64,000 nt of DNA, taken from contig CM052355.1 of NCBI GenBank assembly GCA_028551475.1, forward strand, positions 4,464,001 through 4,528,000, in the 5' to 3' direction. This document shows positions 12,401-23,128 of this stretch, piece after piece (the stretch's first letter is position 1; the number at the start of each line of letters is the position of its first letter). The position numbers and the translations under genes were made by a program. The notes under the pieces were generated by a model. It searched no databases, had not been told where the DNA came from, and was given only the letters and a program-made list of their open reading frames with translations. This stretch comes from Casuarina equisetifolia (lineage: Eukaryota > Streptophyta > Magnoliopsida > Fagales > Casuarinaceae).

Positions 12401-12721
12401 TATGTGGGTGATGGGAAGGGAAACACCATCACCCACAGTGAGTTGCTGGGAGCCGGAATATGGAGCAACACTGGAAAGAGCGGAAGTGGAGTCTGTAATG
12501 TGGTGGGAGGCACCGGAATCTGGGTGCCAGGAAGCTAGGTCAAGGGAGGAGGGGGGGGGATTGGGGGGGTAATAATGAGAGACAGGAGGGGGAAGTGTAG
12601 CATAGTTGGCTTGGGGGTTATAGGGAAATGGGGGGGGAGGGGGGTATGTGTATGGAGGGGAATTATAGGCATAGTGGGCTTGGGGGGAAAAACGAGAATT
12701 GGGGCCTTGGGAGGGGGGCAT
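9347..12721 (-). pseudogene. copia pol: protease, integrase, reverse transcriptase, RNase H (two premature stops)
   Basis: One reading frame carries a proline-rich lead-in, the protease motif WHPDSGASHH, the GAG-pre-integrase motif LWHHRLGHPSSD, integrase core residues in HFDIWG, FTDDFSR and NGVAERKHR, the RT start GCKWVYKVKLKADG, the RT active site YVDD, and RNase H motifs [22 protein letters not shown] and DIFTKGL. Two TGA stops break it, at 11,429-11,431 (after FGCAVFPYL) and 10,010-10,012 (after NTACQFLH). Each is followed by uninterrupted homologous sequence in the same frame, so both are point mutations. The gag frame is offset from this one by one base in the C-run near 12,715. Autonomous activity is therefore not expected. 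Confidence 0.93.
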
Positions 12722-13887
12722 AAGGCTGGATTAAACCGTTCGCGGCAATTGGCAACATAGTGGCCCGGTTTGCGGCAAAGGTGGCAATAGGGGCGGCCAC
12801 GGCGGGGCCCACGGTTGTTGGACCGAGTTGGCCAATTTTGGGCCTGCGGGAGGGGCAGGAGGCCGTCTCCCGCGTTTTGGGCCGCGAGATGACTCGCGGG
12901 TTGACCCGCGAGATGGCCCGCGAGATGACTCGCAGGTTGACCCGCGAGATGACCCGCAAGATGAGTCGCGGACTGGCCCGTTAGATGACTCGTGGGCTAG
13001 CCCGCGAGCTGATGCGCGAACGGGCCTGTGAGAGGGCCCGCGGATTGACCCGTGGGTTGGGCTACATAATGACTTCCGGAGTTGGATCCGGAGCGGGCCG
13101 GGCCTGAGTAAGCGCCCCGAGACCCGTTCGGGTACGCAGCGAATGCGGCAGCCGCCGTCACGGCAGAGTTGCGGCTCTGATCGCGGCGGCCTTCATGGGC
13201 TAAGAGGAGGCCGTGGAAGGCTTCCTTGCTGAGCGGACCGGTGGCCGATTCGACGGTGGCGACGGAGGTCGCGAGGTCGTCGAAGTCGTCACCGAGGCCT
13301 CTGAAGAGCTGCGCGCGATAGTCATCTTCGGAGAGTTTTCCGCCGATTGCGCCGAGCTAATCGAGAAGGTCCTTAACCTGCGACAGAAATTCAGTCACCG
13401 AGCGAGTCCCCTTCGTGATGGATTGAAGCTGCATCTGGATAGCGGTGGAGCGCGCGGAGGATTGCGCAGTGTACGTGCGCTTCAGGAACGACCAGGCCTC
13501 CGCCGAAGTCGACATGTCCGTGAGCTGTGTGACGACCGCGTTTGTGGAGGTGGCCATAAGCCAGCTGAGAGCAGCTTGGTCGCGGCTGAGCCAGGCGGCG
13601 AAATCAGGGTTTGGGGTGGTGGCGCCACTAGAGGAGATTAGGGTTTTGGGAGGAGCAAGTTCTGATCCATCCAAGATTGGGAGGAGCTTCCAAGAGACGA
13701 GGAAGGGCATAAGGCGGGTCCGCCAGAGGACGTAATTCGACCCATCGAAACGGTCGAACGAGGTGGGGGAAGGGACCGCCGGCGAGGGTGCAGGAGAAAG
13801 AGAAAGGGTCGGGACAGAGGAGGAATTGGGGGTTTCGAAATCGGTGTTTGGGGGGATCGGAATGGAGGCGTTAGCCGAAGGCTCCAT
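12722..13887 (-). pseudogene. copia gag with zinc knuckle (two premature stops)
   Basis: Gag begins with ATG at 13,887, directly after the primer site. It contains the UBN2-type core (FDGSNYVLWRTRLMPFL, AWSFLKRTYTAQS) and ends with the CCHC zinc knuckle CHLCRKPGHYVANC, encoded near 12,745-12,790. A TAG stop at 13,357-13,359 (after KDLLD) and another at 12,997-12,999 interrupt it; the frame is otherwise open and homologous beyond both. Between core and knuckle lies a repetitive HLAG/QPAS segment encoded by a 12-bp minisatellite. Confidence 0.88.
12888..13067 (-). repeat. 12-bp coding minisatellite in gag
   Basis: About 15 imperfect 12-bp units of the form gatgacccgcga / gttgacccgcga on the plus strand. 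Read in the gag frame on the minus strand, each unit gives four residues, producing alternating HLAG, QPAS and similar quartets. Unit length is a multiple of three, so length change would keep the frame. One unit carries the TAG at 12,997-12,999. Confidence 0.85.
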
Positions 13888-13895
13888 TGATACCA
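13884..13895 (-). other. tRNA-iMet primer binding site
   Basis: Directly after the right LTR, in element orientation, the sequence begins TGGTATCAATGG. The first eight bases match the complement of the plant initiator-Met tRNA 3' end, the usual copia primer. The gag start codon lies within a few bases of it, which is unusually tight. Confidence 0.85.
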
Positions 13896-14313
13896 TGTTA
13901 AAATCCTAAGTCGGGTAGTTGAACGGAGGAGAGAGTGGCCAGAATTTTCAGAAATTAGGAAGAACAGACGAAGAACATAAACCCTAGATTTGCTCCAACG
14001 TGATTTTCTAATTCTATTGATTATATGAATAATGATTACAATATATAGACAAGAAAGAAGAAATTAAATCAAGAAAGAGATCAATTACAGTGATTTACAA
14101 AGCAAATAAGGAAAGAATCGCCGGAGATGAAGATTCGCGGTGGCTAGGGTTGCGCAGGGGCGTCGGGGACGAACCGGGTCGTCTCGCGATGGAGACTGGA
14201 TCCTAGAGCGGGTCGCGGGTCACCATCGGGTCATACCTGCTGACGTGGTGCTGACGTGGCCGGCGCGTGTGCCACACGCGCCGGTGGGTAAGAGGCACTC
14301 TGCTTGTCTAACA
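13896..14313 (-). repeat. 5' LTR of the copia element (element orientation)
   Basis: 418 bp, TG...CA ends, the partner of 9,013-9,426. It contains aaccctaga and long purine-rich stretches. Its outer end cuts the Ser codon that follows FAW in the sugar-transporter pseudogene, so the transporter frame runs straight into LTR sequence. Confidence 0.93.
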
Positions 14314-15545
14314 ACCATGCAAAGGATGACACAAACGTGCACACCATAATCACCACCAGAACTGCATAACCTTTTGTAAGGCTATCAGAGTGATCCTGAA
14401 CCTTCAGTCCCAGTATGACACCAATAAACATCTGAGAGAAGAACATCTGGATTCCAGCTTCAAGCAAGAGCACGCGACGCCCAACTTTGTCCACGGAGTA
14501 GATGGACACAACGGTGCAGAGGACATTAACAGCTCCAGTTATAACAGCCGAGTATAGGGAAGCATCACTCCCACATCCCAAGGTTATTAAACAGAACCGG
14601 AGCGTAAAACATGATTGCGTTAATGCCAGTAAATTGTTGGAAGATCTATCTCAAACATGCCAAGAATAGAACGTAAAAAATATTCAGTTAAGATGTTGTT
14701 ATGCAAGCATGATATAAATTTGTCGGACACATTGTTGGAAAAACACTAACCTGCATACAAATTGCAATTACCAGCTGGGGACGATTCTTTCTCAATGCGA
14801 TATTTCTAAAGGGGTGCTGCACTTGTTTGGCAACAAGACTAGCTCGAACAAGCTCCAAAAACTCTGGTTCTACATTTTCGATGCCCCGGATTTTCTTAAG
14901 TACAGCTTTTCCCTCTTCCAAGCGTCCACGCTCGATTAAGCTGTTAGGTGTGTCAGACACCAAGAGGGCTCCGAGGGTAAGGAGAGATGCTGGAACGCCG
15001 GCCAATCCCAAGGATAGCCTCCAACCCCATCCCCCTTTGATCCTGTTATTGCATAAAAACAAATTAGTGAACAAAGCCCGTAATCCAAAAGAAGTGCAGA
15101 AAATAATGGGACAATCCACACCGTTAACACATATCTTTTCAACTAAATATTAATCGTTTAATCTACAACTAATGATTAAGATTTGATAAACAGGTAGAGT
15201 TACCCCCAAAACCTTAAAGGAGGTGAATGTTAACAGCAGTACTAGAATCACCCATGAAAAAGTAAGTGAAAATCAATGAAGCCATAGGAAAGTGGTCTGG
15301 ACTTACCTGGCCGTGCCATAATTGATGAGGTTTGCCAAAAGAATGCCAATAGTGACATTGAGCTGAAACAGTATGTTAAGGCCTCCCCGAATTCTTGTGG
15401 GGGCAATCTCCGAAAGGAAGACTGGCACAGCCTGTTACACAAAGAGACTGCATGATAATCCAGAATAAAAAGTTATGGATGGTGATGAATATAGGTGGCC
15501 ACAAATGAGGATATGTACAAGTCGACTAGAAAGAGAAGCAACGGA

Positions 15546-16584
15546 TTGAAGATTTGAGTTTGAATTTGTAAATTTGTTAATAATCGCCCGTACAAGTCGG
15601 TTAATAAAAGAAGGAACAAGTGAAATATTTGAAAAAAACGAAAATCTGATTTTTTTTGCTTTTGTAATTTTGTTTTTAATTGGAGATAGAATAAGAATCA
15701 TTTTGATATCGCAAGTTTGTGAACATTTATCAATTATATTGTTCGTAAATACAATTTGATTTTCTATTGTTTTTGCACTTTTGCATTCAATTTAATTTAT
15801 TACATGGTATCAAAGCAAGTAAATGATGAGAAGGAAGATGATCCAAATGATTTTTCATCTGATCTTTTCCCATCAATTTTGTTTCAGTCTTTTGTCAAAC
15901 ACAATAATATTGGTTTACCTCTATACGTTTTCTTTGAAGGAACAAAATTATCTTACCTTACTTTTGAATATAAAATTCATTCACCTATATTTTCTCTTCT
16001 ATCTTAGAAAGGGTTTTTTTTTTTTTTAATCTTTGGTCAAAAGATCAAGAAGTTTGGTTTTATTTTCCTCCCCCCCACCACAAAAAAAAAACAAAAACAA
16101 AAACAAAAACAAAAAACAAAAAACAAAAGCAATTGAGCTTTCATCCCCAATTGAATTGGTTTTTCTGGCCCACTTGTCTCATGCCTGAAAACTGATTTAG
16201 GGTTGTCATGTCCGAAAATCAAAACTACCTAGGCTTTCATGCTTAAAAGCTAAAACGGGTTTCATGCCTAAAGTTTTAAATAGGCGTTTGGTCTTCTAAG
16301 ATTTATTTTGCAAGCTTACCGTTTATTTCTTCAAAATATCAACTTGGGACCGATGGGTGTAAATTTTGAGTTTAAATTTGTTAATAATGGTCTGTACAAT
16401 CAGTAAGCAAAAAGGAAGGAGCAACAAGTGAAATACTTGGTGGAGAAAAACATGAGGAAAAAATAATAATTTCGTTATAAAGAAATGTAAAGCAAGACTT
16501 GTTTTTATATTGTTGGATTGTGAATATTTTCACTTGTATTGTTTTATATAACCTTCAGTTTTCAATTATATATATAATTTTACA
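15546..16584 (+). mobile_element. Small LTR-type relic in transporter intron 2 (TRIM-like or decayed copia)
   Basis: Two diverged direct repeats flank about 540 bp: roughly 15,546-15,804 and 16,346-16,584. Both share tttgagttt.aatttg, ttaataat and the acaagtgaaatacttg block, and both end in ...ttaca or ...taca. The left repeat is followed at once by tggtatcaaagca, close to the tRNA-iMet primer site. The inner part has a short open frame (MVSKQVNDEKEDDPNDF) and an A/C-rich tract but no recognisable pol. The size fits a TRIM or a shrunken copia element. Ends and strand are approximate. Confidence 0.6.
16081..16131 (+). repeat. (CAAAAA)n simple repeat
   Basis: Seven or so units of caaaaa or caaaaaa, inside the LTR-type relic in the transporter intron. 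It may be a decayed A-rich tract of the element. Confidence 0.85.
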
Positions 16585-17301
16585 TTTCAATCGAGAATTA
16601 ACAGATGGGTGTGACTTCATCTTCAATTGGTATAAAAGACGCACCTGATTAGCGAAACCAACACCGCATCCAAGTGATATCCTGCCAGCAATGAGCATTT
16701 CGAGGTCTTGGGCTGCTGCATTAAGAACTGTTCCAATTAAGAAGAAAATCCCAGCAATCAACATGGTCATTTTTCGGCCAAGCTTTCTCGTAGTAATGGA
16801 CGCAAAGAGAGTCGCCGTTAAAGCAGCGAGGTACAGAGACGATGTGAACAATTGCAGGCCCTGATTATCGTACTTGCAGTAGTTGCTGTTGAGTCCTGGT
16901 TCCCGAACCCTCTTGTACACGATAGGGAAGAATTTTTTCAGGAAAGATGGCATCGATGTAACACCCCCTGCAATAACAACTCAATGATCAAAGGATTTCT
17001 TTTCTTTTTTTAAAAAAAATTCTTTCAAAAGCAACATGATAAAAGAACATAGACTGGGGTTCTATTTTGTTTAACATGTAAATATTTAGATCTAACTGGT
17101 TGGCGGATTCTAACATTCGAATTCATGTTATCATAGCATCACGGCATGTAGCTTGAAAAGAGCACCTGAAATACCGATATCATAACCGAACATTAGGCCT
17201 CCCGTGGCGGCCATTATGCAGGAAATGATAACAACAGATGTTATCTTCGCTTCGACGTCACCACTGGAGCCCTGTGCCACTGCCAACCCTCCGGCTCTCA
17301 T

Positions 17302-19940
17302 GATTGAAAACAAGTCGAACGTGAAGTAACAAGCAAAGATTTAACACCCAGCTCTCGGTGTTTCAGGGAAAGAAACCAGGAACACAACCAGGGCCCAGAC
17401 GAAGTAGCTGGACCAGCAAACTTGACTCGTAGTTTTTGCTCATCTTGCGGTTTATATACGCAAAGAAGCCTGAGTGTTTTGGAGAGTTCATAGCGGCATA
17501 AGAGACAGAAAGAGAAAAAAACAAAGGGAGAGCATGAATGTCGAAAATGGAGGTTGAAGTGGATTCCAAATCCAGGATCTTCCACTTGGTAATAACGATG
17601 TTTGGTATGTTTCCTTGGTGTGCGTACTTCAGATGCAGTGTGACAGTAACATGATACTACTTTTAGGTCTTCAGCCCGTACAAGGTTAATAGACTCCAGA
17701 AAGTTTGGGTAAGACAGAGTTTTTAGAGATATCTTTTTGGATTTAATTGGATTTCCTTAATCCACGCATATGTAAACATTCCGGTTATCCCTGGCAAAGC
17801 CCAACCGTGCTTGTCGTACCAGGCTAAAAATAAACGAAGAAGTTTGAAGGTGAAATCCTTATCCTGGCCTTCTTTTTAATGAAAAGTGTTTACGCAACAA
17901 GATTAGCATATACATGATGAAGGCTCAAGAGGACAACGCCCCAGCCTTTACTGACAAAGAAGATCAGTGCTGATGACCCAAATGCAACAGAACTACATTA
18001 TAGAGAAAGGGACCCATAAAGTTTCAAACATACCATTCTTTACTATTTTATATCTCTATCCATTTTATCCTTCTAAAATGAATTAGTCCAAGGTGCCTTT
18101 TCTAAAGGTTGGAGGCTGCTTGTTAAGACATGGGCCTCTGGATTGAGGACTTGTACAGAAACATCAGCTGTCAACTTCAGTGACAGTTGAGAACAAGGAT
18201 CGTGCTGGGCATATCTATAATTTAGAAATGGAAATGGAAGGAAAAGTTGCTCCATTACAGCCTCATGGCATTTGTTTGTCTGCACCATACCCAGTCCGTA
18301 TGGATAGTGGTTGCTGCATAATGCAATTTTTGGACTTACTATGAGAAGAATATGTTGACTTAAAAAGAATTAGTCCTTTCAAAGAAAAACGCGGTTTCTA
18401 TATCCCAGGTGCACCAAAGAAGATCTTTACCAGCAAGAGTGCATTAAATATTGTCCGGTGTTAGGTTAACCACTTGTCAGCCTCTGAATTTCACAACCCT
18501 GCACATGCTTTACTTGTTCATGTGTCCCTTTCTTTTATGTTTATCACACTTAGACAGGACAACCTTTTTTGACACACAATCACAATATCTTTGGGTACGA
18601 GAGGTTCGTAAGATCTAAGGCTACATGCAAACTACATAGCGTCTAGCTCGATGAGATGCTGAACCTATAATAATTGAAAAAGTGATGTCGTAGGGTAAGG
18701 TTTGTTGGAAAAGGTGGTGGGTTGCAGAATTAGCGGAGCGATAGTATTATAATTCAATACCAAAGAACTACTTCACGGAAAGCGATGTACCAAAAATACG
18801 ACAATACTATTGAACATTTTAGTGCATCCATGAATTTCTGACCTACGTCGGAAGGGTATGGTGCTATATTCTTGAGGAGGGGGGAAGAACGATTATGTCT
18901 TGCGTCTGTGTCATTCACTGTTACGAGTCCTACCGGACTGATGTCCCCACATATTCAATATCTGCTGAATTTGTTTCTTTAATTATAATAATGTATAATT
19001 ATATCCCTTTTATGAAAAAGAAAAAAGATAAATCACAACCATACGAAAGCAATTATTCAGTTAACCATGAGTGACTAAGTATGTACTGGTCGCAAACCTA
19101 ATCATGACAATGGGTTCGACCATCTATTTGGATTATGTCTACTCATTGGGGCTAAACCCAATCATGATATTGGGTTCCTATGTAATTGGACAAACCCCAA
19201 TATTGGGTCCACCCTTGAGATTGGATTATCCAATTATACATATCCTATATAATTATGACAACAATATATTCTGTGTTTAGGCACAAAAAAAAAAAAAAAA
19301 AGGATTACGAATTCAAGGCTTGAATTTATAAAATTAAAAGCTGAAGTCCTAATGTTAAAAGCGGAAAAAAGCACAAAAAGGTATTGTCAATACATTCCTT
19401 CCCTGCTACCACCTTTTAGGCAAGTTGTAGCACCATGTGACTTTTAAATAGGGGAAGAAATTTGTCCCCCAGTGGCGTGAATAGGCCTCATTTATGATAC
19501 AGCACAAGGGAATCCACTAAATTTAATTTGAGAGAGAGTTTTGTATTTTTCTTAACCTTTTTGATGCCTGCTTTGATTAGGAACTTTGTAATTTACATCA
19601 TACTGTGAAAAGAGAGAGACAAGGCATGCACCGAATCCAGGATTAGACATCATAAAACCACGCACCATGAAATTAGGTCCCTGGTGACAACTCTTAGTGG
19701 CATCATCCGTGTCTTTTCGTAGTATCTTGTCATGAGATCCACGCTGCACTGTTGAGGATGCCTTTTTCTTCTCTGCTGTGGAAGGAACCATCGAAGGGTC
19801 CATCTCCATCTCCACCTGCATGTAATGTGGTATGGGCTCACGACAAACCGGTTTTGGTCCTTGCGGCCTTTTTGTACAGCCCAAGAATAAAGCAAATTAA
19901 TCAAGTTATATCCATAGGCCAAGTGGTGTTAATTTTCTCT
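17302..19940. other. Intergenic, upstream of the transporter pseudogene
   Basis: No convincing gene. The first few hundred bases would be the 5' flank and UTR of the transporter. Minus-strand frames at 17,298-17,585 and 19,552-19,922 have no similarity I know and no start or splice support. A patch of palindromic repeats lies at 19,098-19,210. Confidence 0.45.
19098..19210. repeat. Cluster of short palindromes and imperfect direct repeats
   Basis: AACCCAAT and ATTGGGTT face each other across catgat at 19,155-19,176, and CCCAATATTGGG at 19,196-19,207 is a perfect 12-base palindrome. The block aatcatgacaatgggttcg at about 19,100 is an imperfect direct repeat of the first palindrome. No gene is attached. 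Confidence 0.7.
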
Positions 19941-21554
19941 TAATCCTGTATTTTGTTTGAGATAAATATATTTATCTTTTTTTTACTCCTATTAGAATAA
20001 TCCAACACGCTGTAAATCTTGTCCGCGAGTGTTCTTGACAAACACTTCTTTAAAAGTTTCTTCTTCGATATGGAACTCAGTGAGGAGTTTTTTAATTCCT
20101 GTTTTCCAATCACTCGACGTCCGGATTTACATGCAAGTTCACGTCCATCCGTCTCATTGACCGGCTGCTTCACAAAGACACATGAATAAATTGAAACTAA
20201 ACATCACCGACAGCCATTTTTGACACTCTGAAGTTGACAACCTCACTTGGTATAAAATTCAAAAACAGAGACTGAATATTCAAAGTTGCTTGGGATGAAA
20301 GTAAATTCCGTCAAGTGTGCGAGAACGCAAGACTAAATAACACAGTCGGGCCAATTTGATGGGACTCTTTGAAGGGCCTCTTTGGGTCCTCCAATGCTTA
20401 AAGTTGGAAAACTCCTACAAGAGCAAGGTAGTTTTCGACTGAAAACATTTAATAATTAACTTAACCTGATTTGAGACGTTTCCCACAAAAATGGAAAAAG
20501 AAAGCTTACAGTGAAATTGAAAAGGACTAAAGAAATCCACCCACAAAGCATGTCTGCTTTATTATTATTACCATTATTATCCTATTGGCTAATCATGTTA
20601 CTTTGTATCCTCGTTTATTGAAGCGGGAAATGTCATGATCTTGATTGTAGCACGTTAAAAAAAGGACAGAATATTTTTATGTCAGGAATTACATACGGGA
20701 TCAATACAAGTTAACAAGGTGTTATCTGACGAGAGTATAGGTATATACGAGATTAATTATTTTTTGGTTGTTAAATAGTGCTTTGTGAAGCTTTGGTTGT
20801 TGCAATTCCTTGCACTTGGTCACGTCACGGCATCCTAACAATTTCATCTTTTAAATAAGAGCAGCTTGGCATCTTAGAACGGCTTTGATTTCTTTCCCAT
20901 TTTTTTTATTAATATTCTTGAATTTTAACCAAGGACAAGTGTCAAGAATAAATAAATAAATAAAGGCAGCCAGAGTTTGGCATCGGGGGCCCTTTTAGGC
21001 GATGCATGATAAGAGCCCTGAAATGGCCTGTTTGCACTTTCTGAAAATGTCGCACGTGGGGTCAGGTCGACGTGGCGCATAAAAGGAGCAAAACCCCTCG
21101 ATGATTTCTCAAAAGACAGATTATTTTATTGCTGTCCATAGCACAGGCTTGGATCTTGTGAATTTAATACTAGATAATTGTGCACCATGATTCCTGTGAA
21201 TTTAATAAGAAGATAAATGTTTGGTTTCTTCCCTTTTCAGTGAGCATGAGAGAACTTGTCGTGAGCCACTACCCAAGAAAAAACTGTTTTTATACCATAT
21301 AAAACTCAATAAAATAATATAAGAATGGCCATGTTAGGTCAAAACAATTCAATTTCCAATAAACTAAACAAAAACAAAAACAACCAAGCCGTGGATCAAT
21401 TTAAAAAAAGCAATGGCTTTTGTAAAGAATTGCATTGCTTCCTATATTTTAGCATGGGTGGGTCCGCTTTTTAGGCCCAGTTTGGCTGCAGATACGAGGG
21501 CATCAGGGAAAGTAGCCAACTTTGGTTATTAAAAAAAGAAGGAATTTAACAACA

Positions 21555-21597
21555 CAAGGGCAAAGGGTAAAGGGCAAGGGCAAAGGGCAAAGGGCAA
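21555..21597 (+). repeat. (CAAAGGG)n degenerate 7-bp tandem repeat
   Basis: Six units: CAAGGG, CAAAGGG, TAAAGGG, CAAGGG, CAAAGGG, CAAAGGG, ending CAAAA. One unit (TAAAGGG) is one base from a permuted plant telomere repeat. The G-runs are spaced so that a G-quadruplex on the plus strand is possible. Confidence 0.85.
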
Positions 21598-22003
21598 AAT
21601 CACTGTATGACACTACACGCTTTGTCCCACCTCGTAGACCTTTCTCATATTTTTGTCTCTCCAGATTGCACCGTCTATACTGGTACCGCCTATGCAGCAA
21701 CTTCCCCCCAATTTTTCATTCAGTTTGGGGTCCACGACGATTACTTTGCAGCTTCGCCTTACGAGATCCATACTGTATCTTATTTAATGATCTCGGTAAC
21801 TTGGGATTTTATTTATTTATTATTTTGCCCAGTAAACTCGACATTTTTTCCTGACATTAAGTGACTAGGAATCTAGAGCAGGCAGGTCCCGCGATTTGAG
21901 GTCTTGAACATGAGTGCCACGTAGGAGACTTGACTAACCGGGCGAGGATTGTGCATTGATAAGAAACATCCTCCATTAAGATCACGTTCGTGGATAAAGT
22001 ATT

Positions 22004-22027
22004 CTTTATTTATTTATTTATTTATTT
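22004..22027 (+). repeat. (TTTA)n microsatellite
   Basis: About six TTTA units. A second, interrupted TTTA array is at about 22,290-22,317. Similar AAAT arrays occur in introns or intergenic DNA near 34,341-34,362 and 61,270-61,288. Confidence 0.9.
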
Positions 22028-23128
22028 AAAATTTCAAGCTTCACTGTAAATAGACAGCAGATTTGGAGGTAAAATGGTAAGCAAAAAAGATATGCCCAAT
22101 CAAGTCTGTTCCCAATTAAATTCATTAACAAATAAAGGTGGGGCTCTAGTTTGGGCGTGAAGAGTGGGTGGTGCTGTTGTTGACGGCTAGGGTTACGTAC
22201 ACGGTAATATTCAAAGCCACGGAGGCGCGCGATTACGTAGCACATAACCCGGGAACGTGGCATCCTTCTGGATTTTGTGATAGCGTGGCTTTTTATTTAC
22301 TTATTTATTTATTTATTTTTGTCTTTTTGGCTTCTTCCCATGATTTGCCAGAGAATGCAAACCCCCTCGCAAGCGACAAAAGGAGGAGGAAGAGATCAAC
22401 CATTACCGGTGGGCCTCGTCTGACTTGGACACACCATTCTCTCGAATCTATTAGTTTACCGATATATGATAAAACGACTCCACTGTCCCTAAGTTACTTC
22501 TGTCACCACGCAACTTTTTCTTTTTTCCTTTTTTTGTTTTCTTGGGTTTTCATTTAAGGCTTCGTGATAATTGAATTTATTTTTGTTTTATATTTATGAG
22601 GACGACTTTAAGATTGCGAGGAAAATCCTGTAATATCTTGCTTGTCTGGTTTATCTCTCATTAAAAGTAAAGAAATCCGGTGACACGTGAAGCAATAGTA
22701 TCGCCTGTCTGGTTCAACCTTTGGAAGAGCGTTGTGAGATTATCATCCCTTTTTTGTAAACAAAAGATATTTGCTGGCTTGTGAGGAAAGTGAAAGGGTA
22801 GCCAATGGGAAGATCCAAGGCTATGAATAAGCAGGCGGCCAATAAGCACGTGGCTTATTCTGGGTATTGACACGTAAAAGGAAAAATGAGATCGCCACGC
22901 TGTACAGCTTTATGGGGACAGTACAAGACTACAAGTGTGAACTCCACCATAAGCGCGAAGAGTAAAAGGCGGAAAACAGAGAAGAAGCCGTTTTAGTCGG
23001 CTCTTTTGGGTTGCACTTTTTTTACTTCTCTTGCGGTTAACTGTGCAGTAAAAATTGACCGCGCGACCGGCTACACGTCAGCGTCCCGCTGCCACAATCC
23101 CACGAACGTGACAATAGGACAACGCGAG

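Larger units (their letters stand above)
9013..14313 (-). mobile_element. Ty1-copia LTR retrotransposon, complete structure, mutated coding region
   Basis: A 5.3-kb element in minus orientation with two near-identical LTRs (9,013-9,426 and 13,896-14,313), each starting TGTTA and ending TAACA. A tRNA-iMet primer site (TGGTATCA) directly follows the right LTR in element orientation. Domain order is gag, zinc knuckle, protease, integrase, reverse transcriptase, RNase H, with integrase before RT, which defines copia type. Four in-frame stops and a gag/pol frame break show that this copy cannot make its full polyprotein. The 5-bp flanks (attcc on the left, accat on the right) do not match, so no target-site duplication is visible. 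The right flank is transporter exon 5 and the left flank is reductase promoter repeat, so the element marks a rearrangement junction. Confidence 0.95.
14314..17301 (-). pseudogene. Monosaccharide/H+ symporter (STP family), truncated and frameshifted
   Basis: Five exons on the minus strand: 17301-17166, 16967-16645, 15431-15307, 15042-14751 and 14645-14314. Seen: MRAGGLAVAQGS start, [65 protein letters not shown] and the hexose-site motif FQQFTGINAIMFYAPVLF. These identify a plasma-membrane hexose/proton symporter of the major facilitator superfamily, normally about 510-525 aa with 12 membrane spans. Here about 402 codons remain. An extra base at 14,584-14,588 shifts the frame after APVLFN and leads to a TGA. 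The gene then ends in the LTR right after SSFAW, losing the last third. It is non-functional as read. Confidence 0.92.
19941..23128. other. Intergenic up to the assembly gap, no gene recognised
   Basis: AT-rich, with TTTA-type microsatellites and one GGGCAAA array. Open frames such as 21,522-21,864 and 22,168-22,557 have no recognised product. A cacgtgg G-box-like site and ataaaagg near 21,050-21,090 could belong to a promoter, but no coding region follows within view. Confidence 0.45.

Noticed and set aside
12888..13067. Short regular repeats considered as a CRISPR-like array
   Set aside because: Units are only 12 bp, contiguous without spacers, in a plant retrotransposon gag gene.
19552..19922. 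Overlapping minus-strand frames near 19.6-19.9 kb
   Set aside because: Two frames of the same DNA are open, neither resembles a known protein; likely chance.
22168..22557. 129-codon plus-strand frame
   Set aside because: Contains translated TTTA microsatellite (LIYLFIFVF) and no domain.
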